Of a stretch of DNA of 64,000 bases, positions 34,485 to 42,210 are shown piece by piece. Origin of the DNA: PALSA-1353 sp050014015 (GTDB lineage Bacteria > Planctomycetota > Phycisphaerae > Tepidisphaerales > Tepidisphaeraceae); assembly GCA_050014015.1 (NCBI GenBank), contig JBEKEC010000006.1, forward strand, positions 72,513-136,512. The letters are read 5' to 3'. The stretch's first letter is position 1. Each line of letters begins with the position of its first letter. The notes under the pieces are model-generated. The model was given only the letters and a program-made list of their open reading frames with translations. It had not been told where the DNA came from and searched no databases. The position numbers were made by a program, and so were the translations under genes.

Positions 34485-34742
34485 TCAGCCTTCGACGACG
34501 CTCTTTTCGATTGGCTCGACGGTGACGCCCTTGGAGCGGACGAACTCGATCGCCGCCTTCACGTCGCGTTCCTCCCCCGTGAGAAGCACGGCCATGATCC
34601 CGATTTCGTGTTGCACGCTGGCCTGGCGGATGTCGAAAGCGACTTCGGGGTATTTCCGGCTCATCTGCCAGATGATCGGCTGCTCCACCTCGGCCCGGGT
34701 GGGAAACGTGAACCAGCAACGTTTAGAATACTTGATTTCCAT
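34485..34742 (-). CDS. NIL-domain protein
   Basis: 85 residues from ATG 34742. The sequence, with KRCWFTFPTRAEVEQPIIWQMSRKY at the start and VLLTGEERDVKAAIEFVRSKGVTVEPI at the end, matches the NIL domain, a ferredoxin-like fold found at the C-terminus of methionine ABC importer ATPases (MetN) and in stand-alone proteins near sulfur-carrier and methionine genes. It probably binds an amino acid or acts as an accessory in sulfur transfer. Last gene of the SAM-riboswitch operon, 30 bases after the HEPN gene. Confidence 0.85.
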   Translation of the reverse strand: MEIKYSKRCWFTFPTRAEVEQPIIWQMSRKYPEVAFDIRQASVQHEIGIMAVLLTGEERDVKAAIEFVRSKGVTVEPIEKSVVEG

Positions 34743-34772
34743 TGAATCGCCTATAAGCCCGCATCGCGCCAC

Positions 34773-35486
34773 TCAGCGCGTCCTTGTTGCGGCAATTGCA
34801 GACGCCGCGATGGCGTCAATAAGGTGCAACGTCACATGATACGCCTCGTCAACGTCTTGATCCTTCAATTGCACATCATCGCCGACCTTGTATTTTGGGG
34901 CAACTTTCGCCTTGTCGATATAAGCGGCGTTGACGATGCCGCTGTTGTGCTCCAGCACGTCTCGGCGTGCCTTCATCTCGCAAAACGATGCTTCCCCGCG
35001 GCCATCAAGCCGCAAACGCAGTTGATTCTTGAGATAACCAAACCATTTCTCTGGTCTCCCAAGCATTTTGTCAACAATCGTTGATTCCACTGCCTCCCTC
35101 ACGGCGGCATCTTGCGCCTCTTCCAATGTCTGACTCTCGAGAAGCGTGCCGACATTCAGACCTTTTGCGGCAATCAACTCAGTGTTGTTCAACAACCAAA
35201 GCCGTAACAATTCCGCGACAAATAACTCAAGTTGTGCGACGATATCCTTAAAACTGCGGTTGGTTAACCGTTGCATGGAGGGGCGAGCCTTTCCCGCGAG
35301 ATCGGCGCCATTAACGCTGCTTCTTGTAATTGGATTCTCGATGGTCAGATTTTCGCCATAGCGTTGAACCCACACGTGAAGAGTCTGCCAAAGCATCCGC
35401 GTATGCACGTAATCGTCATGAAGTTCGTTTAGAACTCGAGCATAGTTATCTCGCAAGCTCTGGATGGCTAATGCCAATTCGCCCAT
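34773..35486 (-). CDS. HEPN-like protein with RX4H motif
   Basis: 237 residues, all alpha-helical in character. The motif Arg175-Xaa4-His180 (MKARRDVLEHNSG) is the RX4-6H signature of HEPN ribonucleases; the following NSGIVNAAYIDKA fits the family helix. The N-terminal ~100 residues are helical with no recognised domain. Many HEPN proteins are toxins or defence RNases paired with a small partner. Base composition is less G+C-rich than neighbours, suggesting transfer. It sits between the 79-residue protein (18 bases upstream) and the NIL gene, inside a methionine-type operon. Family call from the motif and pattern only. Confidence 0.65.
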   Translation of the reverse strand: MGELALAIQSLRDNYARVLNELHDDYVHTRMLWQTLHVWVQRYGENLTIENPITRSSVNGADLAGKARPSMQRLTNRSFKDIVAQLELFVAELLRLWLLNNTELIAAKGLNVGTLLESQTLEEAQDAAVREAVESTIVDKMLGRPEKWFGYLKNQLRLRLDGRGEASFCEMKARRDVLEHNSGIVNAAYIDKAKVAPKYKVGDDVQLKDQDVDEAYHVTLHLIDAIAASAIAATRTR

Positions 35487-35504
35487 GTCCCCTTCCGGTG
35501 ATCC

Positions 35505-35744
35505 CTATGCGGCATCAAGCACCGCTTGGATGCGACCGACGTCTGCGCTTCGGCCGAAATCGATGATCGCAATCACCGGTCTGCCATTCAGCCCGATAGC
35601 GTCAGGGGCCACGACGTGACCGATGCCGTTCTGTTGAAGTACGTTTCGCACTTCCGGAAGCTGGTCAAGTGGAACCATGAGATACGGCCCGGCGTTTCCT
35701 TCGGTGTTAACGGTAAGGCGTCGTTTTGTTTCGATGTCTGTCAT
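35505..35744 (-). CDS. Small conserved-looking hypothetical protein
   Basis: 79 residues, overlapping the MoaD-like stop by four bases. A compact alpha/beta pattern is visible (PYLMVPLDQLPEVRNVLQQNG, then GRPVIAIIDFGRSADVGRIQAVLD) ending without membrane or cysteine residues. I do not recognise a family. Its position directly before the HEPN gene makes an antitoxin-like partner possible, while the four-base overlap with the sulfur carrier argues for a role in that pathway; neither is shown. Confidence 0.7.
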   Translation of the reverse strand: MTDIETKRRLTVNTEGNAGPYLMVPLDQLPEVRNVLQQNGIGHVVAPDAIGLNGRPVIAIIDFGRSADVGRIQAVLDAA

Positions 35745-36031
35745 TTAACATCTCCTATTCCCCCCGCGATCGCCGGGACGATGCTCACTTCGTCGCCGTC
35801 CTTCACGGGAGTCTCGAGGTTCTTCAAAAATCGGATGTCCTCATCGTTGACGTATACGTTCACGAAGCGGTTGAGTTGATTCGGGCCCTTGAACAACCGC
35901 GTCTCGATGCCGCCGGCTTTTTCCTTCAGGGCGTTGAGGACTTCGCCGACGCTGTTGCCGGGGACCTCGACCACGTCGGCGCCCTGGGTGTAGCTCCGTA
36001 GCGGAGAGGGAATTCGAACTTTAACGCTCAT
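35741..36031 (-). CDS. MoaD/ThiS-family sulfur carrier protein with C-terminal extension
   Basis: 96 residues with a ubiquitin-like beta-grasp pattern: VKVRIPSPLRSYTQGADVVEV, NRFVNVYVNDEDIRFL, VSIVPAIAGG. The diglycine is Gly90-Gly91 but five residues (IGDVK) follow. In comparable carriers (CysO, HcyS) the extra residues must be removed by a JAMM-type metalloprotease before the glycine can be activated and thiocarboxylated by a ThiF/MoeB enzyme. Neither protease nor E1 enzyme is in this window. It lies between the threonine synthase-like gene and the 79-residue protein in a SAM-riboswitch operon, pointing to sulfur donation for methionine or cysteine. Confidence 0.9.
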   Translation of the reverse strand: MSVKVRIPSPLRSYTQGADVVEVPGNSVGEVLNALKEKAGGIETRLFKGPNQLNRFVNVYVNDEDIRFLKNLETPVKDGDEVSIVPAIAGGIGDVK

Positions 36032-36081
36032 TCTTGGTCCTTTTCTGAAAGACCCCTGGCTTGGCCATGGGCAATCCCCGA

Positions 36082-37362
36082 TTATACCACCGAAACTTCC
36101 GGCCGCGCGGCGCGGATCGGCGGCTTCTGCTGTCCATGCTGGCGATGCAACATCGCGTCAAACTCGGAAAGCTTGGCCTCGATCACTTCCGGATACGTCA
36201 GGTCGCCCTGCACCGCCTCCAGGGTCTTCAGGCCATTGCCGGTGATGCTGATGACGATGGATTCGTTGCGGGGAATTCGGCCCTGCTGGATCAGTTTGAT
36301 GGCCACCGCAAGCGTTGTCCCGCCGGCCGGCTCGGTCCAGATGCCTTCGGTTTTGGCCAGCAGCTTGATCGCATCGACGATCTCCCGGTCGCTGGCGCTT
36401 TCGCCCCATCCGCCCGAATCCTTCACCGCGTGCCAGACGTAATATCCGTCGGCCGGATTCCCGATCGCGATGCTCTTGGCCATGGTGTTCGGCTTCTGCG
36501 GCTCGATGATGTCGATGCCCTTGTGGATGGCCTTCACCACCGGATCGCACCCCGCCGCCTGGGCTGAATAAATCTTCGGGTGATTGTCCTCGACCAAACC
36601 CAGTTCGATGAATTCACGATAGGCCTTGTAGACCTTGGGCAAAATGGTCCCCCCCGCCGTTGGGACGACCGTGTGCTGCGGCAATCGCCAGCCGAGTTGC
36701 TCGGCGATCTCGAATCCGTAGGTCTTGGCCCCCTCGGTGTAATACGGACGCAGATTCACGTTCACGATCGCCCATCCATACTTGTCGGCGATCTCGGTGC
36801 ACAGGCGATTGACGTCGTCATAAGTTCCGCGAATCCGCACCATGGTCGGGCCGAAGATCAGGCTGCCCAGGACTTTTCCCTGTTCCAGATCGTGCGGGAT
36901 CATGACGAAACATCGAAGTCCCGCCATGGCCGCGTGCGCCGCCGTGCTGTTGGCCAGGTTTCCCGTGCTGGCGCAACCGACGGTGTCGAATCCAAACTCG
37001 ATCGCCTTGGAGATCGCCACCGAAACCACGCGCTCCTTGTAGGAGTAGGTCGGATAATTGCAGGAATCGTCCTTGATCCACAGGTCTGTACAGCCCAGTT
37101 CGTTTGCCAGCCGCTGCGACTTGCGCAGTGGAGTGAACCCCGAATTGAATCCCGTTTTCGGCTCCGAAACCGGCAGTAGATCTTTGTATCGCCAAAGGCT
37201 CTTGGGTCCAGCCGAAATCGATTCCCGAGTGACCTTTCCCTTCATCGCGCCGTAGTCGTATTCCACTTCATAAGGCCCGAAACAGGCCTCGCAGACGTGC
37301 ACGGGGGATACCGGCGCGCGATTCCCGCATTCCTTACATTTTAAACCGACGACGTAACTCAT
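36082..37362 (-). CDS. thrC: Threonine synthase-like PLP enzyme
   Basis: 426 residues. An N-terminal zinc ribbon (Cys9, Cys12, Cys24, Cys27) and a fold-type II PLP domain with the Schiff-base lysine at Lys109 in PTYSYKER; phosphate-binding GGTILPKV and the SIAIGNPADG and EPAGGTTLA blocks match the family. Threonine synthase turns O-phosphohomoserine into threonine. Control by a SAM riboswitch and linkage to a sulfur carrier and a NIL protein are unusual for threonine synthesis and raise the possibility of homocysteine formation from the same substrate. AAAGGA lies about 12 bases before the ATG. Confidence 0.88.
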   Translation of the reverse strand: MSYVVGLKCKECGNRAPVSPVHVCEACFGPYEVEYDYGAMKGKVTRESISAGPKSLWRYKDLLPVSEPKTGFNSGFTPLRKSQRLANELGCTDLWIKDDSCNYPTYSYKERVVSVAISKAIEFGFDTVGCASTGNLANSTAAHAAMAGLRCFVMIPHDLEQGKVLGSLIFGPTMVRIRGTYDDVNRLCTEIADKYGWAIVNVNLRPYYTEGAKTYGFEIAEQLGWRLPQHTVVPTAGGTILPKVYKAYREFIELGLVEDNHPKIYSAQAAGCDPVVKAIHKGIDIIEPQKPNTMAKSIAIGNPADGYYVWHAVKDSGGWGESASDREIVDAIKLLAKTEGIWTEPAGGTTLAVAIKLIQQGRIPRNESIVISITGNGLKTLEAVQGDLTYPEVIEAKLSEFDAMLHRQHGQQKPPIRAARPEVSVV

Positions 37363-37370
37363 GGATCGCT

Positions 37371-37455
37371 GTCCTTTGTCCTAACTGTCACTTGTCATTT
37401 GTCCAGATGCGCTCGCCGCAAGTGACGAATGACCAACGACTAATGACGAATTGAT
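37371..37455. repeat. Heptad inverted array in the riboswitch leader
   Basis: Five 7-base units of TGTCCTT/CTTGTCA type are followed by a short GC-rich loop and four complementary units (CGAATGA, CTAATGA...) in constant phase, forming a hairpin. It lies between the riboswitch expression platform and the threonine synthase start, so it is transcribed as part of the leader. Confidence 0.8.
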
Positions 37456-37484
37456 AAGAAGAGGCTGAAATCGACGAAGGATGG

Positions 37485-37600
37485 GCTTCCTCTTATCTGT
37501 CCCGAAAATCGGGCGGGAGTTAGCACCCATTTCAAGCTAAGGCTCGAATGGGTTGCTGTGGCTTCACAGGGCCCTACCCTCAGCCACTCTCGATAAGAAA
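37485..37600 (-). promoter_or_regulatory. SAM-I (S-box) riboswitch
   Basis: Minus strand, about 115 bases. It has every hallmark of the S-box: P1 CTTATC pairing with GATAAG at the end (37492-37497 with 37592-37597), GAGAGTGGCTGAGGG, GGCCC-GTGAAGCC-CAGCAACC and GGTGCTAACTCCCGC. The 3' P1 strand can also pair with a downstream CCTCTTCTTATC-like segment (37453-37465), giving a plausible switch between two hairpins. It precedes the threonine synthase-MoaD-HEPN-NIL operon, so that operon should be down-regulated when S-adenosylmethionine is abundant. Confidence 0.96.
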
Positions 37601-37753
37601 CTTATTCAATTGTGATTGGAATAGTAGGCGAAGGGATTTTTTTGTCAAGTCTGGCGCGGGTGTCCGGCCGGTCCGGGTGGCAACTCGAAATGAGCTTTAA
37701 TTGAAGAATTTCAGCCAAGCGTAAGATGGAGGATGTAAGATATTGGCACGGCA

Positions 37754-38056
37754 ATGGCACGTTTTTGGCCTCGGAAGAAACGGCAACCTCCTCAATCAGC
37801 GACACAGCACCCAAACATGTGCCGTAGCTGTGGCGGGGTGCAATTCTTCGTCGATGGAGTTGCACTGGTCGATGGGCTAGGGAGTTCGGGACTGGATTAC
37901 TATGTTCGCTGCGTCAAATGTGGCACTCGCTATGTTGCGTCGGTATTCAGCAACGCTGATCCAGTCGAGGCGGATTGGAAGATAGATACAACAGACTGCT
38001 CGCACGCGGGTACGCTGGGGCCACCGCTTCCCCACTCTCCCAAACGTGATCGGTAA
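37754..38056 (+). CDS. Small zinc-ribbon-like protein
   Basis: 100 residues from ATG 37754 (an inner ATG encoding MCRSCGG is possible). Two CxxC pairs (CRSC near residue 23 and CVKC near 53) are separated by a strand-rich segment (VQFFVDGVALVDGL...YYVRC), as expected for a zinc ribbon. Positioned alone between the riboswitch operon and carB. No family recognised and no clear ribosome-binding site, so it could still be a chance frame. Confidence 0.5.
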   Translation: MARFWPRKKRQPPQSATQHPNMCRSCGGVQFFVDGVALVDGLGSSGLDYYVRCVKCGTRYVASVFSNADPVEADWKIDTTDCSHAGTLGPPLPHSPKRDR

Positions 38057-38432
38057 CACCAGCACAGCCGTCGCAGGCGTGGGGCGAAACGTCCGGTGAA
38101 TCTTGCAGTAGTTGTACTGAATTGATTTTCGGAGCACCCCCCGTCTTTCCCGCTCGACGGTTGAGGGGAAGTGGAAGTGGGTGGGGGGGCTCCCCGCCGA
38201 TGTATCGGCGGGCCCCGGGGGTGCGGGGGAGGCGGGCGAAACCACTTGGGGCCTTATGCGGTGTCGCCCGCCTCCCCTGCATCTGCGGATTTTGTGTTTT
38301 GCATTTTTTCGGATTGGCGCGAATCCTCCGGAAGAGTACGGCGAGCAAGCTCGCCGGCTACACGGAGAAATTGGCAAAGCATCGGATGCCCCTGTAGATT
38401 ACCTCGAATTTTGGCCCGAAAGACTCCGCGCG
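38057..38432. other. Gap before carB with two palindromes
   Basis: No gene is supported here. It holds a CCCGCCGA-TGTA-TCGGCGGG hairpin at 38193-38212 and the GGCGAGC/GCTCGCC palindrome at 38337-38358. The long frame upstream of the carB start covers this stretch but shows no similarity to CarB and is rich in Gly/Arg/Pro from the hairpins. The carB promoter must lie in here but was not recognised. Confidence 0.6.
38337..38358. repeat. CGGCGAGCAAGCTCGCCGGC palindrome, copy 1
   Basis: A near-perfect 20-base palindrome preceded by TA and followed by ACACG after one variable base. The same 22 bases occur at 60810-60831 with the same flanking ACACG. It fits a REP-type dispersed repeat. Confidence 0.75.
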
Positions 38433-41400
38433 ATGCCTAAGCGAACCGACATCCATTCCATCCTCATCATCGGCTCCGGACCCATCGTCATCGGGCAGGG
38501 GTGCGAATTTGACTATTCCGGCGTCCAGGCTTGCCGGGCGCTCAAGGAAGAGGGGTATCGCATCGTCCTGATCAACAGCAATCCGGCCACGATCATGACC
38601 GATCCGGAATTCGCGGATGCGACCTATATCGAGCCGATCACGCCGGAGGCGGTGGAGAAGATTCTGGAGCTGGAATCGCGCGGGCCGTGCCCAATCGACG
38701 CGGTTCTGCCCACCCTCGGCGGGCAGACGGGGCTCAATACCGCGATGGCCTGTTACGACAAGGGAATCTTCACGCGGTTCGGGGTGCAGATGATCGGGGC
38801 CAACCGGCAAGCAATTTTCCGCGGCGAAGACCGGCAGGTGTTCAAAGACCTGATGATCAAGATCGGCCTGAAGGTGCCGCTCAGTGGGGTGGTGCATGCG
38901 TTGGAGGAGGCGAAGAAGGTCATGGACGAGATCGGCCTGCCGCTGATCATCCGCCCGGCGTTCACGCTCGGCGGGACGGGCGGGGGAATCGCGTACAACG
39001 TCGAGGAATTCGACGCAATCGTCCAGCGCGGACTCGACGCCAGCCCGGTCACGGAAGTCCTCATCGAGCAATCGGTCATCGGCTGGAAGGAATTCGAATT
39101 GGAGGTGATGCGCGACAAGAACGACAACGTCGTCATCATCTGCTCGATCGAAAACGTGGACCCGATGGGCGTACACACGGGCGACAGCATCACGGTGGCG
39201 CCGATCCAAACCCTCACCGACAAGGAATATCAGCGGATGCGCGACGCCAGCATCGCCGTCATCCGGGCCGTCGGCGTGGAAACCGGGGGAAGCAACATTC
39301 AATTCGCCGTGAACCCCGAGAACGGCGAGATGATCGTCGTGGAGATGAATCCGCGCGTGTCGCGATCGTCGGCATTGGCGTCCAAGGCCACGGGGTATCC
39401 GATCGCCAAGCTGGCCGCGAAATTGGCGGTGGGATACACGCTGGACGAGTTGCCGAATTACATCACCAGCAAGAAGGCCGCGGATGGGAAATGGGAATAT
39501 TACACCAGCGCGTGTTTCGAGCCGACGATCGACTATTGCGTGATTAAAATCCCGCGCTGGACGTTCGAGAAATTCCCCGACGCCGATGAGACACTGACGA
39601 CGCAGATGAAGAGCGTCGGCGAAGCGATGGCCATCGGGCGGACGTTCAAGGAGGCGTTGCAAAAAGGCATCCGCAGCATGGAGGTGAAGCGGTTTGGGTT
39701 TGGCCTTGATGCATACGATAAATGGTTGAACGCCCATCGCAACCCGTCCAAAGCGCAAGGGAATCGCTCCCCGGACAAAAGCGCCGGCACCTCCGACAAA
39801 ACCATCCAAGGCGAAAGTCTCGACCAGGAATGGCCCATCCCCGAAGAAAAGCTGCGGCGAAAACTCGCCATCCCAAGCCAGGGCCGGCTGTATTACATCC
39901 GGTATGCGATGAAGATGGGATGGAGCATCGATCGGATTTATGAGCTGACGAAGATCGATCGGTGGTTTTTGGGGCAGATGAAGGAGTTGGTGGAGTTCGA
40001 AGCCGAACTGGCAGGCGTGGTCGACAAAACCCGTGAGACAAATGCGAAAGGCTTTTCGCTGGTTGGCCTTCACGCAATCCTCAAACCATTGCTTCAGCAA
40101 TCTAAGGCGTTGGGCTACAGCGATGTTCAATTAGGAACAGTATGGGGCATGCCTCCGGCCACGGTTCGCCTTGCGCGGCAACACTTAATTGTTCAACCGG
40201 TATACAAACTTGTCGACACCTGCGCCGCTGAATTCGAAGCGTCAACCCCATACTATTATTCGACTTACGAAACGCCCTTCTCTGTGAATGGCAAACCGAA
40301 CAACGAAGACGAAATCCGGCTCACCGACAAACCGAAAGTCATCATCATCGGCGGCGGGCCGAATCGGATCGGCCAGGGGATTGAATTCGACTATTGCTGC
40401 GTTCAGGCGGCGTTTGCAATGAAGGAGTTGGGGTTGGAATCGGTCATGATTAATTCCAATCCGGAAACGGTCAGCACGGATTATGACACCAGCGATCTGT
40501 TGTTTTTCGAGCCGCTGACGCATGAGGACATTTTGAATATTTGCGAGCGGTTGAATGGCGGGCCGTTTGGCGCTGAGGGGACGAAGACCCACGGATCGCC
40601 ATCCGTGGGCTTGGTAAAAGGAGTGATCGTTCAATTCGGCGGACAGACGCCGCTGAATCTGGCGCGCGGATTGAAAGATGCGGGCGTGCCGATACTTGGA
40701 ACGACCGTCGAATCGCTCGATGAGGCGGGGGATCGGGAGCAATTCCGATCACTGCTGCAAAAATTGAATCTCAAGCAGCCCGTCAACGGGATCGCGCGAT
40801 CGGTGGCGGAGGCGCGGGAGATCGCCAATCGTATCGGGTATCCGGTGCTTGTTCGCCCGAGTTTCGTGCTGGGCGGGCGGGCGATGGAAATTGTTTCAGA
40901 TGAGACCCAACTGAATTTCTACATGGCCCATGCCGTGGAGGCTTCGACCATCGCCAACGCGCCGATCCTGATCGATAAATTTCTCGACGCGGCCACGGAA
41001 GTGGACGTGGATTGCGTGGCGGATTTCGATCCGGAAGGGAAATCGGATTCGGGGCAGGCGATGATCATCGGCGTCATGGAGCACATCGAAGAGGCGGGCA
41101 TTCACAGCGGCGATTCGGCCTGTTCGCTGCCGCCCTACTCGCTATCGAAGGAGATCGTCGCCGAGCTGAAGCGGCAGACGCGCGAGCTGGCCAAGGCGCT
41201 GCGGGTGCGAGGGCTGATGAACGTGCAGTATGCGATCAAGAACGGCGAGATTTACGTGATCGAGGTGAACCCTCGTGCGAGCCGAACGGTGCCGTTCGTC
41301 TCCAAGGCCCAGGGGCAGCCGTTCGCCAAGATCGCGGCCAAGGTGATGGCTGGAAAATCGCTGGCGGAGCTTGGCATTACGGAGCCGACTCCGCCGAAGC

Positions 41401-41963
41401 ACGTCAGCGTGAAGGAGGTGGTCTTCCCGTTCAACAAATTCCCCGGCGTGGACATTATTCTGGGTCCGGAGATGCGATCCACCGGCGAGGTGATGGGCAT
41501 CGACGCGGATTTCCCGCACGCATTTGCCAAGAGCCAGATCGCGGCCGGAACGGTGCTGCCGGTGTCGGGCAACGTGTACGTCTCGGTGCGGAACGAGGAC
41601 AAGGAGGCGATCGTGCCGATCGCCAAGTCGTTCAGCGAGATGGGATTTCAGATTCTGGCGACGGGGGGAACGCACGAGGCGCTGGGCCGGCATGGCATAG
41701 CGGCGACGCGGATCAGCAAGCTGGCCGAGGGCCGGCCGAACATCGCGGATTACATCAAGAACGGGCGGGTGCAACTCATCATCAACACGCCGACGAAGAA
41801 GGGACCGGCGACGGACGAGGGGAAGATCCGGGCGATGGCGGTGTCGAACAAGGTTCCGATCGTGACGACGATCACGGGCGCCAGCGCGGCGGCGCGGGCG
41901 ATCAAGGCGATTCAATCCGGGGGTTGGGGCGTGAAACCGCTGCAGGCTTATTTTGCAACATGA
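38433..41963 (+). CDS. carB: Carbamoyl-phosphate synthase large subunit
   Basis: 1176 residues from ATG 38433, longer than the roughly 1070 of E. coli CarB. Two ATP-grasp halves are clear: IIGSGPIVIGQGCEFDYSG...TLGGQTGLN and IIGGGPNRIGQGIEFDYCC...FGGQTPLN, with metal-binding EMNPRVSRSSALASKATG and EVNPRASRTVPFVSKAQG, then the C-terminal MGS-like allosteric domain (ATGGTHEALGRHGIAATRI). It makes carbamoyl phosphate for pyrimidines and arginine with the glutaminase CarA, which is not in this window. Two extra segments stand out: one in the oligomerisation region (~440-475) and a ~20-residue insert (~718-735) encoded by a palindrome at 40588-40609. Confidence 0.97.
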   Translation: MPKRTDIHSILIIGSGPIVIGQGCEFDYSGVQACRALKEEGYRIVLINSNPATIMTDPEFADATYIEPITPEAVEKILELESRGPCPIDAVLPTLGGQTGLNTAMACYDKGIFTRFGVQMIGANRQAIFRGEDRQVFKDLMIKIGLKVPLSGVVHALEEAKKVMDEIGLPLIIRPAFTLGGTGGGIAYNVEEFDAIVQRGLDASPVTEVLIEQSVIGWKEFELEVMRDKNDNVVIICSIENVDPMGVHTGDSITVAPIQTLTDKEYQRMRDASIAVIRAVGVETGGSNIQFAVNPENGEMIVVEMNPRVSRSSALASKATGYPIAKLAAKLAVGYTLDELPNYITSKKAADGKWEYYTSACFEPTIDYCVIKIPRWTFEKFPDADETLTTQMKSVGEAMAIGRTFKEALQKGIRSMEVKRFGFGLDAYDKWLNAHRNPSKAQGNRSPDKSAGTSDKTIQGESLDQEWPIPEEKLRRKLAIPSQGRLYYIRYAMKMGWSIDRIYELTKIDRWFLGQMKELVEFEAELAGVVDKTRETNAKGFSLVGLHAILKPLLQQSKALGYSDVQLGTVWGMPPATVRLARQHLIVQPVYKLVDTCAAEFEASTPYYYSTYETPFSVNGKPNNEDEIRLTDKPKVIIIGGGPNRIGQGIEFDYCCVQAAFAMKELGLESVMINSNPETVSTDYDTSDLLFFEPLTHEDILNICERLNGGPFGAEGTKTHGSPSVGLVKGVIVQFGGQTPLNLARGLKDAGVPILGTTVESLDEAGDREQFRSLLQKLNLKQPVNGIARSVAEAREIANRIGYPVLVRPSFVLGGRAMEIVSDETQLNFYMAHAVEASTIANAPILIDKFLDAATEVDVDCVADFDPEGKSDSGQAMIIGVMEHIEEAGIHSGDSACSLPPYSLSKEIVAELKRQTRELAKALRVRGLMNVQYAIKNGEIYVIEVNPRASRTVPFVSKAQGQPFAKIAAKVMAGKSLAELGITEPTPPKHVSVKEVVFPFNKFPGVDIILGPEMRSTGEVMGIDADFPHAFAKSQIAAGTVLPVSGNVYVSVRNEDKEAIVPIAKSFSEMGFQILATGGTHEALGRHGIAATRISKLAEGRPNIADYIKNGRVQLIINTPTKKGPATDEGKIRAMAVSNKVPIVTTITGASAAARAIKAIQSGGWGVKPLQAYFAT
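40588..40609. repeat. Palindromic element inserted in carB
   Basis: CCCACGGAT-CGCC-ATCCGTGGG is a perfect 9-bp stem hairpin within the carB reading frame. It encodes part of the sequence between FEPLTHEDILNICERLN and KGVIVQFGGQTP, where E. coli CarB is about 18 residues shorter. The insertion keeps frame and lies on a surface-loop-like segment. Confidence 0.8.
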
Positions 41964-41984
41964 AGGTGCTTCATAGGAGAAACC

Positions 41985-42203
41985 ATGGCTTTGAGCGCTC
42001 GCAATCAATTTCCGGGCAAAGTGACGTCCCTCAAGCTCGGCGCGGTGATGGCGGAGGTGGTCATCGACATCGGCGGCGGACACCAGATCGTCTCGCTGAT
42101 CAGCGTATCGTCGGCGAAGCGGCTGAAATTGAAGAAAGGCAAGCAGGCCGTGGCCGTCATCAAGGCGACCGAAGTCATCATCTCGGCCGATCCGGACGAG
42201 TAA
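41985..42203 (+). CDS. Molbindin (Mop/TOBE-domain protein)
   Basis: 72 residues, a single TOBE/Mop domain: ARNQFPGKVTSLKLGAVMAEVVIDIGGG followed by KAVAVIKATEVIIS-type ending. Molbindins are small oligomeric proteins that bind molybdate or tungstate in the cytoplasm and may buffer the anion. It is followed after 7 bases by a ModE-type regulator, with which it is probably co-transcribed. No molybdate transporter is adjacent. Confidence 0.9.
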   Translation: MALSARNQFPGKVTSLKLGAVMAEVVIDIGGGHQIVSLISVSSAKRLKLKKGKQAVAVIKATEVIISADPDE

Positions 42204-42210
42204 TTCTTGA

